Positions 23,282-30,331 of a stretch of DNA of 45,620 bases are shown piece by piece. The notes beneath the pieces are model-generated. The model was not told where the DNA came from and ran no database searches. It worked only from the letters and a program-made list of their open reading frames with translations. Every line of letters starts with the position of its first letter. Positions within the stretch are counted from its first letter, which is position 1. This stretch comes from Bdellovibrionales bacterium. GTDB lineage: Bacteria > Pseudomonadota > Alphaproteobacteria > UBA9219. A program made the translations under genes and the position numbers. The stretch spans positions 1 to 45,620 of the forward strand of contig JBAZRW010000009.1 in assembly GCA_041662785.1 (NCBI GenBank), read 5' to 3'.

Positions 23282-24934
23282 TCAAACAGGAGCGGGAGTT
23301 CCAATGTACTGAGAAAGGGTGTAGGTCGAGAAACTTCTTTCTCGTGTCGGCTCCATCAACGGTTTGGGGGAGAAGACTGAAGGAACCTTTACAAAGAGAA
23401 GATTGCCCTTGTTCTTATTTTTATTATACAGGTAGAGCTGTCCTTCTGATGTGTTATGGAAAACGCCGACGACAGAAGCACCTTCTGTTTTGGCATAATG
23501 CTGGGCAGCGTGGACATCATTCAACAATTGTTGCAGACCGAGGCAATCGGCAAAGTTGTTCACCTTGACCCCCGTACGCGACTGGTAATGTCCGACGATT
23601 TCTTTTTCTGTTGAGCCTGCTTTCAAAACTTCATTATAGATTGATCTATGGGCTTCCCCCAATGTTTGAAAAGCAGGAGGCAATGCTTGATTTTTGCCCG
23701 TCAGGTGATCCGTTGCAGCATTCATCGCCCCACAGGTACTGTGGTGGGAGTGGACAACGGGAACCTGCTCCAAACGCGCAATGGCGAGATAACGCAAGGC
23801 CGTTTCTGTTAACGCGCCCTCATTGTTCACAAGGGAATTGCCCGGAGCGCGCAAAACATAAAGCTCAAACCCATCGCTCCCCGGACGCCCAAGGATCAGA
23901 TGAGCCGGCGTTCTGGAATCTGTGCATGAGCTGCTGCCCGCTTTCGTTAAACGAACATTGTTCAACCCGTCTCTTCTCTCTTTTGTTTTTAGATACAAGC
24001 CATAGCCAACGGATAAGGCATGAACCGTATTGTGCCAAGCCAAATGGTCTTCATTGCTCTCTGTCGTGCAAGGATGGTGGCCTGCCGTGTCCTTAAAGAA
24101 AGATTTCATCTTTGCTTTTATCTGGGCGGGGCTCCCTTCCTGATCCGGAACGGGAATAAATCGGTCTTCATGCGCTAAGTAAAGATAATGGGAGGCTGTG
24201 AAATCGCTTTGAAGAATCGGAACGATTTCTGGTTTCGGATCCTTATACTGGCAAGCGCCGACAAGATCCCACATAAGCGCCTGAGCGGCCATGGCCAGCT
24301 TAAACTTTTCAGCCTCGGTTTTAGCCTTGTCAAAATTGATTCCCTTGGCGGCATAAGAGTCAAAGCCTTTAATCTCAACTTCCCTGTATAAAACGTGACA
24401 TTGCTTGGCATAATCCAAAAGGACAGAAGGTGTTCCTTCTAATTCTTTGGATAACGCCGGATTTTCGCCCCTGCTTATGGCCGAATGATAGGCATAAGTG
24501 ATCTCTAACATCTTGCTGCTGTCGTTTTTGGAATGAACGATCTGCTTGATGCCCTTGGATTGGACAAGAGCAATAAACGCTTGAGCTTCAGGAACCATTT
24601 GTCCATCTGCGGCAAACCATTCAGAACCCGGTAAGCGAAGGACCAATGTTTCCCCGACCATCGTTTGACCGACAAAATACTTTTCATGGCCGTTGGCATT
24701 GCTGCCGCCGCTGTAGGCATAGTGAGGATTTTGTCCTTCCGTAAGACTGGCCCCTTCATTACGCGCTTTATATGATGCAAATTCTTTTTCGGTTTCTTTT
24801 TGTCCATGCAGCGCAGAAAACGCGATGGTGCGAAGATAGTCATCAACGCCAGAGGGATCGATTTGATCTAAAAAAGAATATATCTTCTCTTGAATCGCTG
24901 GGTCGTATTTTTCAATTTTTCTAATATAGTCCAT
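23282..24934 (-). CDS. 550-residue protein with beta-carbonic-anhydrase-like C-terminal domain
   Basis: The C-terminal part has the beta-carbonic anhydrase signature: CTDSR (Cys337, Asp339, Arg341), FELYVLRAPGNSLV, a helix ETALRYLAIARLEQVPVV and HSTCGAMNAA (His398, Cys401). These would be the three zinc ligands and the Asp-Arg dyad. Beta-CAs are usually about 200 residues; here about 330 further residues precede the domain and I recognise nothing in them. No signal peptide or membrane span is seen, so it is probably cytoplasmic. Whether it hydrates CO2 or has taken another role is open. The gene has its own terminator and no operon partners. The ATG at 24934 lacks a strong ribosome site. Confidence 0.78.
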   Translation of the reverse strand: MDYIRKIEKYDPAIQEKIYSFLDQIDPSGVDDYLRTIAFSALHGQKETEKEFASYKARNEGASLTEGQNPHYAYSGGSNANGHEKYFVGQTMVGETLVLRLPGSEWFAADGQMVPEAQAFIALVQSKGIKQIVHSKNDSSKMLEITYAYHSAISRGENPALSKELEGTPSVLLDYAKQCHVLYREVEIKGFDSYAAKGINFDKAKTEAEKFKLAMAAQALMWDLVGACQYKDPKPEIVPILQSDFTASHYLYLAHEDRFIPVPDQEGSPAQIKAKMKSFFKDTAGHHPCTTESNEDHLAWHNTVHALSVGYGLYLKTKERRDGLNNVRLTKAGSSSCTDSRTPAHLILGRPGSDGFELYVLRAPGNSLVNNEGALTETALRYLAIARLEQVPVVHSHHSTCGAMNAATDHLTGKNQALPPAFQTLGEAHRSIYNEVLKAGSTEKEIVGHYQSRTGVKVNNFADCLGLQQLLNDVHAAQHYAKTEGASVVGVFHNTSEGQLYLYNKNKNKGNLLFVKVPSVFSPKPLMEPTRERSFSTYTLSQYIGTPAPV

Positions 24935-25358
24935 CGTAAACCCCTTGCCCTACCATCAATCATTCATAACTAAATCCATTGTGAATGATGACATATTATC
25001 CTTTTTTTCTCGTTAATGCTGCAGTGCGAAAAGCCATATTTTTAGCAGAGTCGGCCTTAACTTGAGCGGACTTATATACCTCGTTTAGGAAAGCGCAAGA
25101 GGCAAAAATGCTTTCATAAAAGCAGAAATTTTTTCTGCTGTTAGCGGTTTGTTAAGGGGCGCGTGCCTAGGCAGAAAAGGAATCAATTCTGAGGCATGTC
25201 GTTTCTTTTTGTTAACCAAGATGGGGGGGGCAATGCCCTCTTTAAGGTTAAGCGCCTGCAACAATTTGTGATGACTTGAATGGTCGATTAGACTTGTGCT
25301 GATTTAACAAAAATGTTCCAATTAGCTTGTTATGATTTTCAATCTATAGGGGTATAAA
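24935..25358. other. Long divergent intergenic region
   Basis: This 424-nt gap lies between two divergent genes and should hold both promoters. I see a small hairpin (AGCAGAAA and TTTCTGCT near 25122-25140) and a run of eight G residues at 25223-25230, about 130 nt upstream of the plus-strand gene. No gene or repeat family is visible. Confidence 0.5.
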
Positions 25359-26033
25359 ATGCCGCATACGGCAACTGTTTCTGGAAGCGAATTGACCCTT
25401 GAAGCGGGTGAAGCCGTCAGAACCCAGCCCGTTGGGTTGGTTGGTGACGTGTATGTCGCGCAGACATCGCCAACGCTTGAGCGGACGAATGCTCACATTC
25501 CTCATCCTGTTCACAACTTAATTCACCAATTCCTTGTCTTTTTTAATAAGAAGAGCATGAAGCCCCATTTCGATTCTGTCAGTCGCAAGAAGGATCTTAG
25601 CAATCTGTCATCGGCTCATTTCGGCTACACCACGCCCTCCAACAAAGTTTCGAGTGCGAATGTTACGCTCAAAATCATGGGGAGAATGGTGGATCAAGCC
25701 AACTCATTCAACATGAGCCCAGAGGATAGAAAAACGTTTAATAAGTTGGCCAAGCAGTATAGAAAGCTGCAAAAAACAAAGAAGTATGCAGCTCTTAAAG
25801 CCTATACCCCAGCCCAGCAGGCTCCTAAGGCGGTCTTTTTCACAGGGCAACAGGCTGAACGGATCCATGAGAAGGTTGCCCCTGTAGAACGGCGTGGATT
25901 GAGCCGCAAAACAAACCACTATGCCGACCTTAATACCCTGCTTTTGGCCTCTATGATGGAGCCAACCCCGCCGATGCCCAAACGCGGCGCGGCGGACGAT
26001 TATCATCACAAGATGGCCCTTACTTTCGGTTGA
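25359..26033 (+). CDS. Unrecognised basic protein
   Basis: The 224-residue product (MPHTATVSGSELTLEAGEAV...) has no signal peptide. Its middle is rich in His, Ser, Asn and Lys, with a helical basic segment (FNKLAKQYRKLQKTKKYAAL), and it ends in a Pro/Met/His-rich tail. AGGGG precedes the ATG and a good terminator follows, so it is a single-gene unit. The loose, basic, low-hydrophobicity make-up could fit a nucleic-acid-binding or secreted protein. No family is recognised. Confidence 0.7.
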   Translation: MPHTATVSGSELTLEAGEAVRTQPVGLVGDVYVAQTSPTLERTNAHIPHPVHNLIHQFLVFFNKKSMKPHFDSVSRKKDLSNLSSAHFGYTTPSNKVSSANVTLKIMGRMVDQANSFNMSPEDRKTFNKLAKQYRKLQKTKKYAALKAYTPAQQAPKAVFFTGQQAERIHEKVAPVERRGLSRKTNHYADLNTLLLASMMEPTPPMPKRGAADDYHHKMALTFG

Positions 26034-26058
26034 GCCTGACGTGTTAACCTGTTTTCTT

Positions 26059-26086
26059 AAAAAGACGCCTTCGGGCGTCTTTTTTT
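26059..26086 (+). terminator. Rho-independent terminator
   Basis: An 11-bp stem (AAAAAGACGCC and GGCGTCTTTTT) closes a stable TTCG tetraloop and is followed by more T residues. It ends the unit of the 224-residue protein and insulates prs. Confidence 0.93.
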
Positions 26087-26200
26087 GTGCCTTTTTCGCT
26101 TGCATTCCTTTACAGCTGTGCGGTGGCTTGCTATAGGAGCCGCAAGCGTTTTGGGGCCAAGACTAAACGGCCCCGCTCCCTATCCGAAAAGGCTCAGCCC

Positions 26201-27157
26201 ATGCCCGCGAACATCAAGCTTATTGCCGGCTCTAGCAATATTCCTCTGGCTACGGCCATCGCCCAGAATCTAGGGCTTCCTTTGGCTCAAACCAACTTCC
26301 GCCGCTTTGCGGATATGGAAATGTATGTCGAGATTATGGAGAACGTGCGCGGCGAGGACACCTTTATCATTCAGCCAACCTCGTTTCCAACCAATGACAG
26401 CCTGATGGAGCTTTTGATCACCATCGACGCCCTTAAAAGAAGCTCGGCCAAGCGCATTACCGCCGTCATCCCCTACTATGGCTATAGCCGTCAGGATCGC
26501 AAGTCGTCCCCGCGCTCGCCCATTACGGCGAAGCTTGTGGCTAACCTGATCACCGTGGCCGGAGCCAACCGTGTCTTGACGATGGATTTGCACGCAGGAC
26601 AGATTCAAGGCTTTTTCGACATTCCTGTCGATAATCTTTACGCTTCGCCCGTTCTGGTGGCCGATATTCGCAACAATATGGCCATCCAAGGCAAAATGCC
26701 CAGCGACCTGACCATCGTCTCCCCCGATGTGGGCGGGGTTGTTCGCGCCCGCTCCTTGGCCAAGAAACTGGATGCCGACCTTGCCATCATCGACAAACGC
26801 CGCGAAAAGGCTGGCGAATCTGAGGTTATGAACATCATCGGCGACGTTCAGGGTCGCTACTGTATCCTTGTTGACGATATGGTTGATAGCGCAGGAACCC
26901 TTTGCAACGCCGCTGGAGCCATGATGGAGGCCGGTGCGAAAACAGTTGCAGCCTATTGCACGCATGGCGTATTCTCCGGCAAAGCCGTGGAGCGCATCGC
27001 CGCTTCGCAGCTTACCAATGTGACATGCACGGACTCGATTGCCGCGACGCCTGACGTTGCGGCTTCCACAAAGATCAGGCAGCTAAGCGTAGCGCCGCTT
27101 CTTGCCGAGGCCATTGCCCGCATCGGACAGGATCGTTCAGTTTCAAGTCTGTTTTGA
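26201..27157 (+). CDS. prs: Ribose-phosphate pyrophosphokinase (PRPP synthetase)
   Basis: Prs makes PRPP from ribose 5-phosphate and ATP, feeding purine, pyrimidine, NAD and histidine synthesis. The 318-residue product shows FRRFADMEMYVEI, YYGYSRQDRKSSPRSPITAK (the flexible-loop region), LTMDLHAGQIQGFF with metal-binding His, and the PRPP loop ILVDDMVDSAGT. The length is normal. I chose the ATG at 26201 (MPANIKLIAGSSN), with AAGG upstream; a longer frame starts at 26087 but overlaps the terminator and lacks homology. rplY and pth follow on the same strand. Confidence 0.96.
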   Translation: MPANIKLIAGSSNIPLATAIAQNLGLPLAQTNFRRFADMEMYVEIMENVRGEDTFIIQPTSFPTNDSLMELLITIDALKRSSAKRITAVIPYYGYSRQDRKSSPRSPITAKLVANLITVAGANRVLTMDLHAGQIQGFFDIPVDNLYASPVLVADIRNNMAIQGKMPSDLTIVSPDVGGVVRARSLAKKLDADLAIIDKRREKAGESEVMNIIGDVQGRYCILVDDMVDSAGTLCNAAGAMMEAGAKTVAAYCTHGVFSGKAVERIAASQLTNVTCTDSIAATPDVAASTKIRQLSVAPLLAEAIARIGQDRSVSSLF

Positions 27158-27177
27158 CAACAAAATAGACTGAATAA

Positions 27178-27236
27178 GGGTCGTTTTGACCCAACCAGCA
27201 CCCCTGGAGGCTGGATAACTCGTTGCCAAAAGCAAC
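27178..27236 (+). other. Three small hairpins in the prs-rplY leader
   Basis: Three successive 5-bp stems occupy the gap before rplY: GGGTC-GTTTT-GACCC, CCAGC-ACCCCTGGAG-GCTGG and GTTGC-CAAAA-GCAAC. No T tract follows, so it is not a standard terminator. It may be an RNA-protein or processing element for the ribosomal protein gene; that is inference. Confidence 0.45.
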
Positions 27237-27257
27237 AAACTACTGAGGAGTTCTACC

Positions 27258-27989
27258 ATGACGCAAGTTGTTGTTCTTGCGGCTGTAGCGCGTGAAAGTG
27301 TCGGCAAGGGGACCGCACGCGCCGTACGCCGTAATAATATGATACCCGCCGTAATCTATGGCGATAAACAGCCGCCCTTGATGATCAGCATGGAAACAAA
27401 GCTGATGCTGAATTACGTCAATAAGGCCAAGTTCTTTACTCATCTTTTTGATATTGAGCTTAATGGCAAGAAACATCACGTTTTGCCCCGTGACGTTCAG
27501 TTTGACCCCGTCACGGATCGTCCCCTTCATGTGGACTTTCTGCGGGTTTCGGCCAACACGAAAGTGCGCGTTCAAGTTCCCGTTCACTTCACGAACATGG
27601 ACAAGTCGCCCGGCATCAAGCGCGGTGGCACACTTAATATCGTTCATCACGAAATTGAAGTGCTTTGCCCCCCCAGCAAGATCCCCGAAGCCTTTGAGAT
27701 CAATCTGGAAGGCTATGCCATCGGCGCAGCCGTTCACTTGAGCGCGATCAAGTTGTCTGAAGGGGTTACCTACACCTCGAAGGAAACGGACTACACGATC
27801 GCAGCTATCGCTGTTCCTTCAGCGCTGCGTGGCGAAGTTGAAGCGGCGGCCTCTACGGCGGCGGCAACGCCTGCGGCTGGTGGTAAGGCAGTGGCTGGTG
27901 GTAAGGCAGCCCCAGCGGCAGCAGCGGCGAAGGCCCCTGCTGGCAAGGCGGCTCCTGCTGCGGCAGCAAAGCCTGCTGGTAAGAAGTAA
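27258..27989 (+). CDS. rplY: Ribosomal protein L25 (bL25, CTC type)
   Basis: bL25 binds 5S rRNA in the large ribosomal subunit. The 243-residue product has the L25 domain at 5-95 (GKGTARAVRRNNMIPAVIYG, HHVLPRDVQFDPVTDRPLHV) and a C-terminal beta domain typical of the long CTC type (PVHFTNMDKSPGIKRGGTL, HEIEVLCPP). From about residue 193 comes a low-complexity Ala/Lys/Gly/Pro tail with AGGKA and APAAAA repeats. AGGAG precedes the ATG. pth follows after 11 nt, the usual bacterial order. Confidence 0.96.
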   Translation: MTQVVVLAAVARESVGKGTARAVRRNNMIPAVIYGDKQPPLMISMETKLMLNYVNKAKFFTHLFDIELNGKKHHVLPRDVQFDPVTDRPLHVDFLRVSANTKVRVQVPVHFTNMDKSPGIKRGGTLNIVHHEIEVLCPPSKIPEAFEINLEGYAIGAAVHLSAIKLSEGVTYTSKETDYTIAAIAVPSALRGEVEAAASTAAATPAAGGKAVAGGKAAPAAAAAKAPAGKAAPAAAAKPAGKK

Positions 27990-28000
27990 GGTTCAGCCTT

Positions 28001-28588
28001 ATGGCTCAACCCACCAAAATGATAGTCGGCCTTGGTAACCCTGGGGCCGACTATTGTTTTAATCGGCATAATATCGGTTTTATGGCCGTGGATTGTTTGG
28101 CCGAGGCAGCGGATGCGAGTCCTTGGCAAAAGAAATATAAGGGTCTTATCGCGACGGGCAGCCTAAAGGACTTTTCCTGTCTGCTGCTTAAGCCTCAAAC
28201 ATACATGAACCTATCGGGCGAGTCCGTGGGCGAGGCCATGCGCTATTACAAGCTGGAGGCCCCTAACGTGATTGTCATTCATGACGACATTGCGCTTCAA
28301 TCCGGCCAAGTCAAAATCAAACAAGGCGGCGGGCATGGCGGGCACAATGGCCTAAAATCCATGGATGCCCATATCGGTAAGGATTATTGGCGGATTCGTA
28401 TCGGCGTTGGTCATCCGGGCGACCGCGAGGAAGTCACAGGGCACGTTCTGGGCAACTTCTCGAAGGCCGATAGGTTGTGGCTGGAGCCGTTATTGGCCAC
28501 CCTGCCCAAGGCCTTTCCCTTGGCGCTGAAAGGCGATGCGGGCAGCTTTGTGCAAGCCTTGCTTCCGCTGCCAGAATCTGCCATCTAG
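28001..28588 (+). CDS. pth: Peptidyl-tRNA hydrolase
   Basis: Pth frees tRNAs from peptides released by stalled ribosomes. The 195-residue product shows MIVGLGNPGADYCFNRHNIG with the catalytic His23, KPQTYMNLSGESVGEAMRYY, VIHDDIALQSG with the catalytic-dyad Asp, and GGGHGGHNGLKSMDAHIGKD, then RIRIGVGHPGD. The length is normal. It is translated just after rplY, with which it forms a conserved pair. Confidence 0.96.
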   Translation: MAQPTKMIVGLGNPGADYCFNRHNIGFMAVDCLAEAADASPWQKKYKGLIATGSLKDFSCLLLKPQTYMNLSGESVGEAMRYYKLEAPNVIVIHDDIALQSGQVKIKQGGGHGGHNGLKSMDAHIGKDYWRIRIGVGHPGDREEVTGHVLGNFSKADRLWLEPLLATLPKAFPLALKGDAGSFVQALLPLPESAI

Positions 28589-28591
28589 AGC

Positions 28592-28609
28592 ATAATCAAA
28601 TTTGATTAT
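28592..28609. repeat. Perfect 18-bp A+T-rich palindrome after pth
   Basis: ATAATCAAATTTGATTAT is an exact palindrome starting 3 nt after the pth stop codon. It has no loop and no T tract, so it is unlikely to be a standard terminator. A dimeric protein-binding site is possible. From 28610 to 28840 I see nothing recognisable. Confidence 0.7.
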
Positions 28610-28845
28610 AAACGCCCACAGGACGCGTTAATAACTTTTTTGGCTGGGTATGTGGCCAAGGACTCGAAATAACGCACCCACGCCCATCCTAAGCGCCGTG
28701 AGAGGCCTTTTAAAGGGACATTTCGCCCACATTATCGGAAACGCCCCTCAATTACCATTTTTGTATCGGATTTTAACCATAAAATCCTTTAAGAGCCTTC
28801 GACTTGTAACATATAGCTGATCGCAATATAAAGCGATTCAAACAA

Positions 28846-28974
28846 AGGGGATGCTGGCCTTCGCTGGCATGACGGGGTTTATGTTTAGTATTAAGCTTGT
28901 TCCGTCATTCCCGCGCCTTCGTCACGCCGCTCTTGCGGCGTTCGAAAAAAGGGAGGGAGCGGGCATCTCATTTT
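28846..28974. repeat. Palindromic repeat family A, copy 6 (degenerate)
   Basis: A diverged copy: AAGGGGATGCTGGCC, TTCG, CTGGCATGACG, a spacer with TTTATGTTTA, then CGTCATTCCCGCGCCTTCGT with an inserted palindrome (GCCGCTCTTGCGGC) before GAGCGGGCATCTCA. Here the expanded loop is in the right hairpin, not the left. Nearby TTGGTATTATACCAA (about 29010-29024) is a perfect flanking palindrome. Confidence 0.75.
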
Positions 28975-29057
28975 CTTTTTTTTCTTTGCGGGTCAGTTCA
29001 TAGGCTCATTGGTATTATACCAACCGGAGCATGAAACGGCTCGTTGAACAAGAAACC

Positions 29058-29147
29058 AAACGGGATTCCCGCTTGCGCGGGAATGACAGGTTTTGTGTTT
29101 AATTTCATCCCTCTATCGTCATCCCCGCGAAAGCGGGGATCCAGTTT
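29058..29147. repeat. Palindromic repeat family A, copy 7
   Basis: A compact copy beside copy 6: AAACGGGATTCCCGC, TTGC, GCGGGAATGAC, a spacer with TTGTGTTTAATTT, then CGTCATCCCCGCGAAAGCGG and GGATCCAGTTTT. Two copies in one 600-nt gap is the densest cluster in the window. Confidence 0.85.
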
Positions 29148-29187
29148 TCTTATTTTTTTAATAGGTCATTTCAAAAGGCGTTTGGTA

Positions 29188-29619
29188 TTAGTTGTAGCCC
29201 GACACTTGGCATATCCCCTTATCAAAAGCCTCTTGAAGTGGATTGACAACGGGTAAACCATCAACCGTCTCCGTTGTCCTTGCCTTTCCTGTTGCTGTAT
29301 CAAATGTGGTGGAGGATTTAACTTTATGCCCGCCGTCAACAAGTTTGAGATATTGTGAAACAGCTTTGCGAAACTCCACGTTAAAAGCACAATTTGCTTG
29401 GCCAGCATCAGGCATTTGTTCTGTCGTTAAACACTTGCCAGCTTTTTCACCAATAATGCTCTTTGATACCATATCGCCAGTCATTGGATGCTGGTATGAG
29501 CAGGAAAAAGGCGTACAGGTTTCAAGCATCGTGGGATAGCGAGAACAATCATTCGCCAGAACAACGCTCGAAAGAACCAAAAGAGAAAGCAAGCAGATTA
29601 AAAACAAAGATTTTCTCAT
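29188..29619 (-). CDS. Small exported Cys-rich protein
   Basis: The 143-residue product has a strong signal peptide (MRKSLFLICLLSLLVLSSVV, cleavage after VLAN or nearby). The mature part has six cysteines (DCSRYP, CTPFSC, KCLTTE, NCAFN, ICQVSG), which suggests disulfide bonds outside the cytoplasm, and a middle rich in Lys, Thr and Gly. It stands alone downstream of the C39-like gene and is followed by repeats. The ribosome site is weak (GGGACG). I do not recognise the family. Confidence 0.72.
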   Translation of the reverse strand: MRKSLFLICLLSLLVLSSVVLANDCSRYPTMLETCTPFSCSYQHPMTGDMVSKSIIGEKAGKCLTTEQMPDAGQANCAFNVEFRKAVSQYLKLVDGGHKVKSSTTFDTATGKARTTETVDGLPVVNPLQEAFDKGICQVSGYN

Positions 29620-29672
29620 AAACGGCGTCCCAAGTGAGTTGATGGTTGTCTATTAAACATCATACGCTGTTA

Positions 29673-29699
29673 TCTAAATCATCGTTTCCGTTGAGAACA
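29673..29699. repeat. 27-bp direct repeat, distal copy (duplicated dgt 3' end)
   Basis: This copy begins TCTAAATCATCGTTTCCGTT and ends GAGAACA. It is identical over 27 bp to 30305-30331, the last codons of dgt plus its stop. It lies just beyond the stop of the C39-like gene, so the gene is bracketed by the two copies (start-to-start 632 bp). Confidence 0.9.
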
Positions 29700-29704
29700 G
29701 AAAT

Positions 29705-30304
29705 TTATTTCCTGTTCCTAATAATCACAAACCCCGTTTCTTTTCCAAAGAGGGAGGAAACAGCTTTTTCAATTTCGGTCAGAGAAACTGTGATACGTTG
29801 GCGATGATCATGATAAGGATCGATTACTGTTATGGTGTTCATTGATGGGGCAAAGCCTTCAATCAGGCCATCATGAACGTAATCACCTTCATGTTTGCTT
29901 TTATAGTTATCGTTCGCGTGAATATCATGGGCATGATACTCAATCCATACATCGTTATTAGCAGCAAGATGTTCCATAAGAAAAGCGCCAACATTGGGAA
30001 TGGTCGAGTATTTATAGCCTTTGGCCTCAAGCGGTACAGAAATTTCATTGAAAAACGTATTAAAATCATCCGCAGACTCAACCGTCGATATACCTTCGTC
30101 AAGACCGGCTCTTGTCATGACCTGCATAGCGGCACTGAATGCGTGAGCGTCTTCGGTTGCAATCTTTACCCCAAAGCGGATAGCAAGCTGTTCTTGGTCA
30201 AATAAGCCCAATCCATTGCGATAGAGAACCATTTGCAGACAAGCGATGGCACAACAATGTGGTTTTTGGATCAGCGGAATATAGGTGGGATTGACCGCTA
30301 TCAT
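29705..30304 (-). CDS. C39-like papain-fold peptidase
   Basis: The 199-residue product fits the C39/papain-like cysteine peptidase fold: Gln13 (oxyanion), Cys17 or Cys18 in QKPHCCAIACLQMVLYRNG, His144 in GDYVHDGLIEGFAP and Asp162 in ITVIDPYHD. No signal peptide, transporter or membrane part is seen, so it is not a bacteriocin exporter but a free-standing domain; its substrate is unknown. The ATG lies 1 nt after the dgt stop. The gene sits between two exact 27-bp direct repeats, which suggests it was inserted behind dgt as a unit. Confidence 0.7.
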   Translation of the reverse strand: MIAVNPTYIPLIQKPHCCAIACLQMVLYRNGLGLFDQEQLAIRFGVKIATEDAHAFSAAMQVMTRAGLDEGISTVESADDFNTFFNEISVPLEAKGYKYSTIPNVGAFLMEHLAANNDVWIEYHAHDIHANDNYKSKHEGDYVHDGLIEGFAPSMNTITVIDPYHDHRQRITVSLTEIEKAVSSLFGKETGFVIIRNRK

Positions 30305-30331
30305 TCTAAATCATCGTTTCCGTTGAGAACA
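30305..30331. repeat. 27-bp direct repeat, dgt copy
   Basis: This is the 3' end of dgt (codons for FSTETMI and the TAG stop, read on the minus strand). The same 27 bp occur at 29673-29699. A duplicated gene end next to an extra gene is the pattern left by site-specific integration or a similar insertion event. Confidence 0.9.

Noticed and set aside
28846..29147. Closely spaced repeats that might be a CRISPR array
   Set aside because: Only two units, each a long palindrome with different loops, no regular 30-40 nt spacers and no cas genes in the window.
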